DNA from: Elgaria multicarinata webbii
Taxonomy: Eukaryota > Chordata > Lepidosauria > Squamata > Anguidae
DNA: 64,000 nucleotides
Assembly: GCF_023053635.1 (NCBI RefSeq)
Contig: NC_086179.1
Span: 15,593,501-15,657,500 of the forward strand
Reading direction: 5' to 3'
In this document: piece after piece, positions 11,423 to 22,625 of the stretch
How the letters are laid out: each line of letters opens with the position of its first letter
How positions within the stretch are numbered: position 1 is the stretch's first letter
Notes under the pieces: model-generated
The model's database searches: none
Told to the model about the DNA's origin: nothing
What the model saw: the letters and a program-made list of their open reading frames with translations, nothing else
Program-made: the position numbers and the translations under genes

Positions 11423-13917
11423 CCCTTACTCATGACACAAGTCATCTGGCCTGCGGACAATCCTAAATTGATCCTGAGCTGAAATGAATGTGTGGTTGTT
11501 TGCTTTATCTATGTGAGACCCTGATTTCCAACGAACACTGTCCTTTTTCCTCTGGGTGTTTCCTAATACCAAACATGCAAGAGTTGTGTCCCAAGGGTGC
11601 CCCCCAGATAGATGCTTTGGGCTAAACACCTATCAGTCCAGCTAGTGGCCAATGGTCAGGAATAATGGGGAGTTGTCTTCTGAAACATCTGGAAGACACT
11701 AGGGTTGGGAAGGCAGGTCTGCAGCCATCTGGACAAATCAGTGGAACACACAAAAAGGGAGGGTCCCAAGGACAAGGTTCTCTGCTTCTTGTGGGAAGGA
11801 GAAGACACAAATATGAGCGCCAGTGCAGTGTAGGGGTTAAAGCAGACTCCTCCAACTTTCCAGATGTTGGGGCTGCAACTCATCATTCCCAACCAACATG
11901 CTGGATGGGAATTATGGAAATCGTATTCCCAAAACCTCTGGAAGGCTGCAGGATGGGGAAGGGTGTGTTAGAGGGTTGGAAAGAGGCTGAGGAAACCATG
12001 TACAGTATACAGGACTGAGCTTTGTGGAGCAACTGTGGGACAAACAGTGTGGATTAATACAATACACTAGACTAGTAGTAACACCCGCACTGAACACCCC
12101 TGATGACCCTTCCAACTCTAGAACTCTGTGACTAACAACCAATAAACTCCTTTGCCACTGCATATTAACTATTGTACACACAGGCCACCTTATGCCATAT
12201 ATTGGGATCTTCTAGAATTTTCTGTGCCGCACACAGAACACTCTGTTACACCTATGAGTTAATTGGATCCCTTACACTGCCTTTATGGTGTCAGGTTTCT
12301 TCCCAGACATTTGAAATTGGCCCTTGTCAGCAGCCCTGAACTCTCAGTGACCCTATCCATCACGCCAGCTTGACTCCGTCTACACACATTAGCGTGCAAA
12401 ACTCATGATTGGTTTGGATTTTATTCAAGAGGAGGAGCAATCGCAGATTTACATGCTAACCTCTACAGTAAGAGGTTACAGTAAGAGTGCCTTGAGAACA
12501 CCCAAATATCTTGAAGCTGTGAAGAATGAAAAGAGGGAAGCTAAGACATACTGAAAGCTCAGTAGATACACAGATCATCTAGAAGTAGCAGAGAGAAAAT
12601 ATAGCTTTTCTGAACATCCATCTTCAGAATAACATGAAGGCTACAATCTACACACACTCACTTGGGATTAAGTCCTATTGAACTCAGAGGAGATTACTTC
12701 TGAGTAGAACCATATCAGATTGTATTGTAGAAGTTCTCACTGATGAATAAATCTAAATGGGGGAGAAAGTTTTTTATATGACAATATACTGTATTTTATA
12801 TGATTAAATATTTTGATATGCTTTCCTTTCAGAAAAAAAAACCATTTTCTTCATGTTTTTGCTTGCATGGAATATGCAGTTATTTACTTTACTTCAAGCA
12901 ATCTCTTTTCAAAACCCACTTTAAAATATCCCTTCCTAAAATCATGTGTGTCTCTATGTTTTCAACTGTTTTGTTACAGGTAGTCAGCAACCCACTGTGA
13001 TAACATTTTATTCTTAAAGGATTTAGCTTCTGTAGCTGATAAAATTACTTGCTTTACTCTAGTCTGAAAGTGTCAGTGTGTACCTCCTCCTCCACTGTGA
13101 GAAAAAGTACAGAAAGATATAACACTAAAGAGCTGGAAATTTGCCACTAAGTGATGCTCATGGCTTCCTTCGGAGAAAAACGCCCACATATATTTATTGT
13201 CCTTGACAAACTGCAAGCTATTTAGAACTAACCTTTATATCTATGTGTATGTGTGTACACACACATATGTTTAGTCTTTGAAATGCTGAAGTAGTCCAGA
13301 TTTGGTTAGCGAAATGACAGGACTGGCCAGTAGATGAAACTCCCAAGTTTGCATCTTGGTGCCCTGTGTGATGAGACAAGCAGGATTATTCTCCTAGTTC
13401 CACCACACCAGCAACCCATTGGTTCTCCTTGACATGGCCTGGCTATACAAGCTTCCAGGTTAAGTCTGGCAGTTTTGCTTGGGCAACCAAATTCCGGCTT
13501 TGTCCAATGGGTTTCCAAATCTCCTTCTGTGTTCTTCTGACTTCCTTGGTTTACCTGTCTTCTTAAATTTGGCTCAATGTTACATGCTCATTCCCTGTTT
13601 CAGTTTCCTTGGCTCAGCTATTCCTCTGTTGAGAATTTGAAGCAGGATTGACCTTTCTAGGCTACAATTATGCAGACCATGCGCAAGTCCTTCTTTGGCT
13701 CTCCTGTGGGTCTGTATCAGTTGGACTTCAGCCTGACTGCAATTTCTATCCTGCTAGGACTCATGCTTTCCACATTGCATGTTCATGGCTTGATAGGAGG
13801 GTAGTGATATCCTCCTATCAAGTCAAGCTCACTGCTTCAAGGTTCTGGTGTGGGTGGATATTTCTGGAACGTTGAAGAGATAGCTGGATTTCCTATTCCC
13901 TATCTGCATAGAGGCTC
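11422..13917. other. Intergenic with small MITE and CR1 remnants
   Basis: Three pieces are recognisable. Bases 11630-11712 and 11845-11965 resemble the squamate MITE whose text runs AACATCTGGAAG ... GTTGGGAAGG. Bases 12090-12130 (GATGACCCTTCCAACTCTAG) look like the 3' end of a CR1. Bases 12643-12727 (AGTCCTATTGAACTCAG, TTACTTCTGAGTAGA) belong to another widespread small repeat. The rest shows no gene or structured element. Confidence 0.5.
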
Positions 13918-13985
13918 CAAAACGTATTATGGGTTGGGCTGGATGACCTCTAGGGGTCTCTTCCAGCATAGTGATTCTTGACTCT
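13918..13985 (+). mobile_element. CR1 LINE 3' end fragment
   Basis: The string GGGCTGGATGACCTCTAGGG and then CTCTTCCAGCATAGTGATTC is the well-known sauropsid CR1 3' terminus, whose usual end is short repeats of ATTCT. Confidence 0.65.
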
Positions 13986-14233
13986 TAAGATTGCTGTGGG
14001 TTTCCTAGCTGTATAGGACCTGCCTAAGGCATAGTTGATCAGAGCCTTGAATAAAATAATCATTCTGAGGAAAGCACACCCATCTTGCTTTTGTTAGGGA
14101 GATTAGCTGATGGCTCTCAGTAGCTGGCATTAATAATGGTTAAAGAGATGACCAGAGACTCTTCTAGAAGGGGAGAGCTATTTCGCCTTTTCCCCCACTC
14201 CCACCTTGTCCTCCTTTGACTGGGGATGATGAG

Positions 14234-14246
14234 TGTGTGTGTGTGT

Positions 14247-14280
<34 letters not shown>

Positions 14281-14281
14281 A
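14234..14281 (+). repeat. Compound microsatellite (GT)n(GA)n(GACA)n
   Basis: Runs of GT, GA and GACA follow each other directly, immediately before the foldback element at 14310. Confidence 0.85.
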
Positions 14282-14309
14282 AGCAAGCAGTTTGGAGGAA
14301 GACAGACTA

Positions 14310-14661
14310 AGGGCTCATCTACACCAAGCAGGCTATTCCACTATGAAAGTGGTATATAAAAGGCAGGAGCCACACTATTGCTTTATAGCAGTATTGAAGT
14401 GCACTGCAGGATCTACACTACTGCTTTATAGTGCTACTGAAGTGCATTGACATCTGTTGGGGCTCGTGACACATCTACACCAAGCAGGATATAGCACAAT
14501 GAATGCTGTATGAAAGTGGTATAAGGTATGTGTCAATGGGCCCCAACAGTTGTCAGTGCACTTCAATACCACTATAAAGTAGTAGTGTGGCTCCTGCCTC
14601 TTATATACCACTTTCATACCACGTTCATAGTGGAATATTCTGCTTGGTGTAGATGAGCCCT
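14310..14661. mobile_element. Foldback MITE, about 352 bp, TA target
   Basis: The ends AGGGCTCATCTACACCAAGC and GCTTGGTGTAGATGAGCCCT are perfect reverse complements, and the palindrome continues inward for over 100 bases (GGTATATAAAAGGCAGGAGC against GCTCCTGCCTCTTATATACC). TA dinucleotides flank both ends (14308-14309, 14662-14663). A second copy of the terminal motif, ACATCTACACCAAGCAGG, sits in the middle near 14470-14490, so the element looks like a partial internal duplication of itself. No coding sequence. Confidence 0.8.
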
Positions 14662-14663
14662 TA

Positions 14664-16382
14664 GAGAAGGACAGAAACCTGAATTGGTTCTGGAAGCATC
14701 TTAGGATTGTGGCTGTTCCCTTAGAAATCTGATGAGGAAGTAGTGAGGTTTCAGACATCTGTAGGACTGTTAAACTTAGTGCTGAGCCAAAAATTTCTTC
14801 CATGTTTCTCTCAACCCTGCACCCTGCTCTTGAAAGAAAATTCAAAGGAGAAGAAAAATTTGGGAGAGATTCTTATGGCTTTGGTTCAGGATTCTTGCAC
14901 TTACCTTACTTATGAGGTGGCTGAGGAGTGTCCATGAGTGTCCTGTCTTTCATTATCAATCATCTCTCTGACAGCCTGTAGCCTCCATGGTTTCTGCCCA
15001 CAAATAAGGTGGAGAATTTTGAGATGCCCTTTGTGCATAACTCTATTTATAGCTGCCCCTCAACCTGTATATTTGTAAATAAATGCAAACAATACAAAAT
15101 GCCATAAACATATTTCCAAAGCAAAGCAAACCCTTGTAAGCATTGCATTGCTGAAACTTCTTGCCATTTAGAGAATTGGGTGTGTGTGTGTGTGTGTGTG
15201 TGTGTAAGTAACAGCATTTTGAACTAAGGCCAATTGAACAACATTATGCTTCTCATATTCCACCATGCCAGAATATTTTTCACTTCAGGTGGACAGGACA
15301 CCTTTCCTAGAAAGGTAAGCAGGGATGCTCACTGGTATAGATGATTCAAGGCCACTTCTACCAATCTACCATAACCCAGACAATTGTGGAATGTTCCTCA
15401 ATCACAAACCAAGAACTAGAAAAAGGAGCAGAGCCAATGACTCAAGCATGCAATCTCATCCACAGAACACACATCATCACAAAACATATATATGCAATAT
15501 ATTACCAAGGGATTAAACGTTTGTAAAACAGATACATTTTTCCAGCCTGTCTTCTAAGTCTAGAAAAAATGTACCCATTTCACAGATGCGAGTACAATTG
15601 CAGATTTCAATTTTCTAAGCATTGTGTGTTAATCGAAACCCAAGGAAAAGGTTGAATACCGAGGTCCCAAGATTATAACAGCTGGGTAAACTGGGCCCAC
15701 CCTGAATTCCACCCCCGGTGAGGGGGGATGGGGAGGCTTAATCCTTTGCCTGTATTGAGAGTGAAACTTTTGCAACTTTTTACTGCATTGAACTTCTCCC
15801 ATAAATCTGGGCAAAACCCTTTTTGCTTGCCAAAAGGCAACTTTCATGCCGGCGCAGGGTCATTTATCGATCAACTGTATGGACACTTGTCTCCCGGCTT
15901 TTCCAAACTGCCTTCCAAACACTCATTTTTGGAACCAGTGACAAAACACGACCTCCTTTGTCAGCCGCTTGACGCGGCTGGCTGACAGTCATCCCTGCGC
16001 TATTGTGCCTCCTGCTCAGGCTGTAGCCGGAGCAGCTCCTGGGAGCCAATCTCCATTCCTATGCAGGGTGCCGCGCTGTCAGCCATCAACACGCACCAGC
16101 TTTCATTTCTCAAACTGCCTGGACAATAGCGAACAGCAGGAGGACAAAAGCTGATGGGGACAGAAGCAAACTGCTGGAAAGCAGCAGCTGCAATGGCTGT
16201 TAAAAACCTCCGGGCCCCTTCAGCTTGGATTTCTTATACACCCCCCCCAACCCCACCCACTCACCGACCCACTTCACACCCTAACAGGCCATGCATAGTT
16301 CTGCAGCCTTCGCTTCCAACGTGGCTAATCTTCTTGGAAATTTGCTCAGAGCTTCTGTGTGATGGTAACAGGCAATGATTTT
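14664..16382. other. Intergenic, simple repeats only
   Basis: Contains a (TG)n run at about 15179-15204. The rest has no exon, RNA gene or mobile element that I recognise. Confidence 0.5.
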
Positions 16383-16411
16383 TATTTATATTATTATTAT
16401 TATTATTATTA

Positions 16412-16462
<51 letters not shown>

Positions 16463-16684
16463 CCGGTGCTACCATAGAGGCCACTCAGGCGGCCACCTAG
16501 AGCACCAAGCTAAGAGGGACACTGGGCACAGCGCAGCACTCACGCGCGTTGGCTGTGAGCCGGCCCGGGCCGAGGATTCAGCTGGGCCTGGGCGGGCGAG
16601 ATGGTGCCACGCACCCACCCAGCCGAAGCGAAGCCAGGGACGCTGGGGTGGGAGTGGGGCGGCTCCATGTTCCGGAACGCGCCC

Positions 16685-16721
<37 letters not shown>

Positions 16722-17071
16722 TATGGGTGAATGGGGTGCATGGGGTCTTTGAGTGAATGCATGTGTTCATGCGTGTGTTTGTTTGGAGTGAGTGATGCTG
16801 AGTGTGTGTGTGTGTGAGTTGGGGGGGATGATTTGGAGGTGATATTCCTATTAAATAATGCATTTTAGACCCATAGACGTTCCTTTCCAATTTGTTTGCT
16901 ATAATTGGCATGACATATTTCTTGCACTTTAAAATAAATTTAGCAGTTTCAAGTTTTGTGCTTATTTTTTCCAGGAAACATATGTTCTTAAAAATCAAAG
17001 TTGGCGTGTGTGTGTGTGTGTGTGAAAGTAGCTCACCTTGCCTAGGGTGCAAAATAGTCTGGCACTGGCCC

Positions 17072-17116
<45 letters not shown>
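16383..17116. mobile_element. hAT-like element (16458-17073) inserted in a (TTA)n microsatellite
   Basis: The inner element starts CAGGGCCGGTGCTA and ends TGGCACTGGCCCTA, near-complementary termini of the hAT type. Both flanks are (TTA)n: 16383-16457 on the left and 17074-17116 on the right. Any 8-bp target duplication would be hidden in the repeat. The interior is GC-rich at first, has (GA)n at 16686-16718 and GT runs near 16804 and 17008, and has no coding capacity. Confidence 0.75.
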
Positions 17117-17870
17117 ACAGCCCCTCCCCACCAGCCAAACACTTTCCCCTTTTTTTGGAAAGTAGTAGCTTCCAGGAGAACGAAGCCAATCCAGAGGCAC
17201 AACTTCCCGGAGAGAGGTAATTTAGAACACCAGAGATTTCCAGCCCAAACTCAGCTCCGCTTCCTCCTCCCCCTAAATCGTCTCTGTGCAGGAAATTCAA
17301 TTAGCCAGCCTAGGTTGGAGAGGGCCTTTCTCTCGCTGTGCGTGGAAATGAAAGCCCAGGTTTTGCGCCTTTGAAAGAGAGAAGCCAGAGCTGCAGTGCC
17401 CAACTGAAGCGGCAAACAAAACGCTTTCTTTAGGGAGCTGCATCTCATTCGGCTACGGAGGGCAGCTCCCGCCCCCTGTTAAACTCCCAACTTTTATCTG
17501 GGAATTTCTTTCCATCGCACACTTCCTTTTCTTTTCGCTGTGCAATCCCGTGTCTACTCAGAAGTAAGTCCCCCAGCTTACTCCCACGCGGCTTGCAGCC
17601 TTGTTTTGTTCTGTTCTCAATACTCTTAACACAGTGTTGTCAACATTTTGAGAAACGACAGGAAAAACGTTTTGTGTGCTGCTCAGGAGTGCAGAGCCTC
17701 AGGACAAATGCAGCCAGGGAAACGTGGGAGGGGGGGAGGAAGACCCCCCCCGCCCCCAAATCATTTAGTGGTTTCCTGGTGGTGGTGGTTGTACCGTTCT
17801 TTCCTATGCTTAAAGATTGAAATGCCTCTCCTAAGACATAATTACTGGCTAGAATACCATGGCCTTTTTG
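17117..17870. other. Intergenic, nothing recognised
   Basis: No exon or element is evident. A short piece at 17549-17570 (GTCTACTCAGAAGTAAGTCC) matches the small dispersed repeat also seen near 12650 and 5990. Confidence 0.45.
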
Positions 17871-18289
17871 TAGGGTGACCATATTTGGGAAACCAAAAAA
17901 GAGGACACCTAGTGTGTGTGTGGGGAAGCAGCTTTCTGAGTCCTGCAGAAAGTACGTTATTCTCCCACCACCTTAAAGAACCTGATTGGAGTGGAGGAGG
18001 GGAAAGGATTTCATTCTGCACCACCACCATCCACTCCAATGGGGGCCTTTTCTATAATGTCCACGAATGACCCACTTTCCCCTTTAAGACCTCAATTGGA
18101 GCTCGGGGTTGGGGAATGACGTGCCTCAAGAAAGCATGTCATTCCCTCCTGCCATGCTAATGGCAGCCTTAAAGGGGAAGGTGTGTCATTCCAGGACATT
18201 ATTGAAAATTATAGAAAATCCCCCCTGAAACCATGGAAAGAACAAAAACCAGGACAAATCCGGGGAAATCCTGACAGTTGGTCACCCTA
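17871..18289. mobile_element. Non-autonomous DNA element, 419 bp, 7-bp target duplication
   Basis: Begins TAGGGTGACCATAT and ends GGTCACCCTA, perfect 10-bp inverted ends. The direct repeat CTTTTTG flanks it at 17864-17870 and 18290-18296. It shares termini and duplication length with 3031-3350 but not the interior. No ORF of note. Confidence 0.85.
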
Positions 18290-18423
18290 CTTTTTGTTAT
18301 TTTGGTTCTGCGCTGTTTTGCCTTTGTCTCCGCCCACTACTAGGTGCCCCGCCCCCCAGAAGATCTCCAAAATGAGATGCAGAGGAATGCTGAAAGAGAT
18401 TCACCGCAACTGATTTTAGATCA

Positions 18424-18532
18424 ACCTTCCGCATCCTGGTTGCCTGCAGGTGTGTTGGATTGTATGTTGGCTGGGAATGTTGGGCGTTGCAGTCCAGCCT
18501 ATCAGCAGGGCACCAGATTGAGGAAGGCTGAT
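18424..18532. mobile_element. hAT-like MITE copy
   Basis: The text runs from CATCCTGGTTGCCTGCAGG through TGGGCGTTGCAGTCCAGCC to GGCACCAGATTGAGGAAGGC. It is an imperfect palindrome, one of several copies in this window (22942-23058, 29326-29424, 58028-58125). Confidence 0.55.
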
Positions 18533-18596
18533 TTATATATTGGCATCAAGGTGCTAAGAAGACAGAAGAGACCCAGATGTGCTCCACAGGATGCAA

Positions 18597-18826
18597 AGGA
18601 GGACAGGGCTCCTGTATCTTTAACAGTTGCATAGAAAAGGGAATTTCAGTCATTTGTATGCATGTTGCACCTGGTGAAATTTCCTCTTCATCACAACAGT
18701 TAAAGGTGCAGGAGCCTGTAGCTATACTATGACCAGATTTAAAAGAGGGCAGGGCACCTGCAGCTTTAACTGTTGTGATGAAGAGGGAATTTCACCAGGT
18801 TCTCCATATATACAAATGGAAAGGAA
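18597..18826. mobile_element. Partial copy of the foldback element at 3031-3350
   Basis: Shares GGAGGACAGGGCTCCTG, then TTTAACAGTTGCAT and the mirrored blocks around TTCATCACAACAGTTAAAGG, with the 3031 element. Both termini are missing, so it is a fragment. Confidence 0.75.
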
Positions 18827-19491
18827 AGGAACCTCTCGTGCAAGCACTGAGTCATTACTGACTCTTGGAGGGACGCCAGCTTTTGCTGACGTTTTCTTGG
18901 CAGGCCTTATAGCGGGGTGGTTTGCCGTTAGAAGGTGTCAGCTTCAATTCCCACCATTTCCTCTTTAAAAAAAAGGGTTCTCAGGTAGAAGCTCTGGGAA
19001 AAGAGCGTTCCTGAGACCTCGGAGAGCTGTGGCAAGTCAGAAGAGGCAGCACTGGTCAGTATGAAGCTGTGTTCGAGCTCTGCATAAGGGAGGTTCATCT
19101 GCTCATGTAACTCAGCCTGAATGTAGACGCCCCACTACAGGAGGGAGCTGCAGGGTGGCGAGCAAGAAAACCTCATCTATGTTGGGTCAGAACAGAGTCT
19201 AGTCATATTCTCTGATCTCTATGGAAATGTTCAAGGCAGGTGTGCTCCCTGGTTGGAGCAATGGAAGAGCTCAGGTTGACCACCGGTCCATCTAGCTCAG
19301 TCTGGTCTACATGACACGTGGGCAACCTGTGGACCTGGGAGGCTTTCAGTACCGCCAGTTGTGTGTCCTAGCCTGCCCCTGCTGAATTCCCACCCTCCAT
19401 TTGGTGGGCTGGTTGGTGGTAGCACATGTGGGATGGTACACAGGTGCCCTCCTGCCCATCATTTCATGAGTGTGCGTGAATGTGTGCATGC
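18827..19491. other. Intergenic, nothing recognised
   Basis: A stretch near 19045 (GCAGCACTGGTCAGTATGAAG) resembles the tRNA-derived SINE of 29425 but is too worn for a firm call. No gene visible. Confidence 0.4.
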
Positions 19492-20808
19492 CTATTATTA
19501 TTATTTATTATTATTTATTTATATAGCACCATCAATGTATATGGTGCTGTACAGAGTAAAACAGTAAATAGCAAGGCCCTGCCGCATAGGCTTACAATCT
19601 AATAAAATCATAGTAAAACAATAAGGAGGGGAAGAGAATGCCAACAGGCACAGGGTAGGGTAAAACTAACAGTCTGCACAACATCAAGTTTTAAAAGCTT
19701 TAGGAAAAAGAAAAGTTTTTAGTTGAGCTTTAAAAGCTGCGATTGAACTTGTAGTTCTCAAATGTTCTGGAAGAGCGTTCCAGGCATAAGGGGCAGCAGA
19801 AGAAAATGGATGAAGCTGAGCAAGGGAAGTAGAGGCCCTTGGGCAGGCGAGAAACATGGCATCAGAGGAGCGAAGAGCACAAGCGGGGCAATAGTGTGAG
19901 ATGAGAGAGGAGAGATAGGAAGGAGCTAGACCGTGAAAAGCTTTGAAGGTTAACAGGAGAAGTTTATAGTGTATTCTGAAGTGAATTGGAAGCCAATGAA
20001 GAGATTTCAGAAGCGGAGTAACATGGTCAGAGCGGCGAGCCAAGAAGATGATCTTTGCGGCAGAGTGGTGAACAGAAACCAACGGACTGATGTGAGAAGA
20101 AGGAAGGCCAGAGAGAAGAAGGTTGCAGTAGTCCAACCGTGAAATAACCAGCGCATGAACAAGCGTCTTGGCAGAAGAGACAGACAAAAATGATCAAATC
20201 CTGGCAATATTATACAGGAAAAAATGACAAGATTTAGCTACTGCCTCAATATGAGGAATAAAGGAGAGCGAGGAGTCAAATATAAAGCCAAGGCTACGAG
20301 CTTCCTTGACCGGAGTAAGCGTAACATCATTGACAGTAAGAGAGAATGAGAGATGAGGAGAAGGTTTAGGAGGAAAAACAAGCAATTCAGTCTTTGCCAT
20401 ATTAAGTTTCGAACGACGATGAAGCAGCCAAGCTGAGATATCTGAAAGACATGCCGAGATACGATCGTGAACATCAGGAGAAAGTTCCGGAGATGACAGA
20501 TATAGTTGTGTATCATCGGCGTACAGATGATATTGGAGGCCATGAGATTGAATAAGATTACCCAAGGGCAACATGTATAAGGAAAACAACAACGGGCCAA
20601 GCACCGAGCCTTGCGGAACCCCTACTGAAAGGGGAAAGGAGGAAGACGAGCTGCCATTAGCCAACACGCTGAAAGAGCGACCCGCTAGATAGGAGGCAAA
20701 CCAGTTATAGACAGAGTCACAAAATCCAAGGTCATGAAGAGAATCTAAGAGAAGATCATGATCAACCGTGTCAAAGGCTGCAGTTAGATCAAGGAGAATA
20801 AGAACGGA
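19492..20808 (-). mobile_element. 5'-truncated L2-clade LINE, sister of 8272-11421
   Basis: On the minus strand the copy covers the reverse transcriptase from just before [12 protein letters not shown] through [10 protein letters not shown] to the C-terminus, then the 3' UTR, the AGCACCAT/ATGGTGCT-like hairpin and an AATAAATAATAATAAA tail at 19492-19530. The 5' break corresponds to about position 10062 of the complete copy. The frame is open except for one in-frame stop at 20196-20194, where the other copy has CGA; a CpG-to-TpG change explains it. Protein identity to the complete copy looks like roughly 90 percent by eye. Confidence 0.85.
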
Positions 20809-21212
20809 AGTGTGTGTGAGAGAATAACTATGTGAATGAGTGTGCGAGTGCATATGAGAGGGAGAGGATGTGTGAATGAGCGTGGCAAGTGGGGCAGGCT
20901 GTGTCCTGCTATGGCTGGATTTGGCTCAGGTTAAACTAAGGGGAAATGCAACAGCAAGGCAATAAGCAGGCAATGCCCAAAAGCAGTTTTACCAGGCAAG
21001 AAGAAGAGTTCCAAGAGACGTCTGAAGAGCAGCCAAGGTCAAAACGCAGATAAATGGTCAGATATAATGTGAAGTCCAAGAAGCGGAGTCAAGCAGGGAG
21101 TCCAGGGTCAGTAGCATAGAGGTTCAATCCCAAGGCAAGGTCAGGAAAACAGGATACAAGACAGCAGAAGCCGGGTAAAGATGTGGTTTCCAGTAATGTG
21201 TAGACTGATTCT
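20809..21212. other. Intergenic, unresolved repeat-like DNA
   Basis: Begins with imperfect GTGTGA/GAGTG repeats. The stretch from about 20960 to 21160 is rich in AAGTCCAAGAAG-like and AGGTCA-like words and may be a worn mobile-element interior; I cannot assign it. Confidence 0.35.
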
Positions 21213-21449
21213 GCAGAGCCAGTGATTCGAGTGTTGGACTGAGACTCAGGAGATCTGCTTTCCAGCTTTCACTCAGCCATGAAGCTCACTGGGCCAACTT
21301 TGGTCCAGTCACTAACTCTCAGCCTAGCTTACCTCACAGGGTTGTTGTGAAGATAAATTAGAAAGATTATGTAAGCCACCTTGGGTTCCTCGCAAGAGGG
21401 AAAAAAATTCGGGATCTAAATGCAACAATAAACAAATAAATAATTATAT
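21213..21449 (+). mobile_element. Sauria-type tRNA-derived SINE
   Basis: Carries the same parts as the 3398-3626 copy: the head GAGTGTTGGACTGAGACTCAGG, the body AGCTCACTGGGCCAACTTTGG and CACAGGGTTGTTGTGAAGAT, then GTAAGCCACCTTGGGTTCC and an AACAAATAAATAAT tail. Confidence 0.85.
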
Positions 21450-21958
21450 TGCCAGGGCTCAGCTGCAGTTGGTTACTGGCTGTGTGTTTCTCAAGACCTC
21501 CCGCCTTCTTGGGAGACAATAAAGAGGTCTGCGAAGTAATCCACAAAGCTTTATTCAAGCAAAACACCTCTCTTTGCATCTTAAGAGAGTCTAATCTCTA
21601 GGAACTTTTCTCTAGGCAAAACTATGCAAACTAAGCAAGACAATTGTCTTTTCAGGAAGAATGGAAAGCCCTTTCCCAGAATGCATTAACTTCAGAGACT
21701 GGTTCTGAGCCGGCCCGACTTTCTCTCACCTTCCTTTAGCTCTGCCCATTTTAGTCTGCAGCATACTCTAGGATCAGCTAGTCTCTCTGTGCCCTCTCCC
21801 TCAGAAGAACATGGATTTCCCACTGATAAGCTCTGGAGGAGGTTCATTTCCAGCTGGTGAAGAGCCCGTGAGAACTGCCTCCCCCACTACTTCAGTCTGA
21901 TTCTGATTGATCACCTGAAACTCCTTCCCCCAACCCAAGAGCAGAGCTAGACATGACA
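21450..21958 (-). mobile_element. Possible solo LTR (retrovirus-like fossil)
   Basis: On the minus strand the 509-base stretch starts TGTCATGTC and ends CCCTGGCA, giving the TG...CA ends of an LTR. About 110-150 bases before its end it has an AATAAA signal followed by GCTTTGTGG and a run of T. It abuts a SINE tail and no internal region is present, so it would be a fossil solo LTR. No target duplication is visible and the family is unknown. Confidence 0.35.
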
Positions 21959-22307
21959 CTGGCCTTGTGCCTGAGGAGTCTCTTCCTCTTGAGGAGTCCT
22001 TCTTTGTATTTTGAGTTCTTTACCTTAAAGGAGCTTTATTGGCCTGCCTGTTGAGACGACAATGCTCGTGGGGGCTAGATGGTTGCCCAGCCTTTGCCTC
22101 AGAGACAGAACTCCCCTCCTCCTGAGGGGAATGGAACCCTGGTCATCTCACCCAAGGGCCCAGTCTGCCCCAGTCTGGACCTTCATGGCTGAGGGGGGAT
22201 TTGAACTCACGTCTCCCCAGTCTTAAGGCCAAACTAGATGTGCTGTTTTTCATGTCATTTGGATTTGCAAGTAAGTGTGTATGAGGCTGAGACTACAATG
22301 GAACTAG
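21959..22307. other. Intergenic with a partial SINE
   Basis: About 22183-22235 read on the minus strand (GAGTTCAAATCCCCCCTC then AGCCATG) resembles the box B region of a Sauria SINE. The rest is unassigned. Confidence 0.4.
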
Positions 22308-22527
22308 TGTGTGTGTGTGTGTGTGTGTGTGAATGAGAGTGACTGAGTGAGAGAGAGAGAGAGAGCAGGTTTTAACACTTTCCTCCCACTGAAAAGAGCA
22401 GGTGTGCCCCTCCCAATTTGGATCAGAACCACAGGAAGGATAAGCACCAAAAGACTACTCCTGCCATGGCACAGTTCCAAGCTGGCTCCCATCCCATCAC
22501 TACACTTCCACTCTAACATACATTCAT

Positions 22528-22571
<44 letters not shown>
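22308..22571. repeat. Microsatellites (GT)n, (GA)n and (TTTA)n
   Basis: A GT run at about 22308-22331, a GA run at 22349-22364 and a TTTA run of about a dozen units at 22524-22571. Between them is unassigned sequence. Confidence 0.85.
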
Positions 22572-22586
22572 AAAAAATTATTTATT

Positions 22587-22625
22587 TTATTTCCAGTAGC
22601 CAAAGTATTTTGGCTACTGGAAATA
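22587..22625. repeat. Perfect hairpin, 18-bp stem, 3-base loop
   Basis: Bases 22587-22604 and 22608-22625 are exact reverse complements (TTATTTCCAGTAGCCAAA and its complement) with loop GTA. It follows directly after a (TTTA)n tract. It is not part of any element I can name. Confidence 0.8.

Noticed and set aside
20809-21212. Interior of an LTR element next to the possible solo LTR
   Set aside because: No recognisable protein motif, and a SINE lies between the two stretches.
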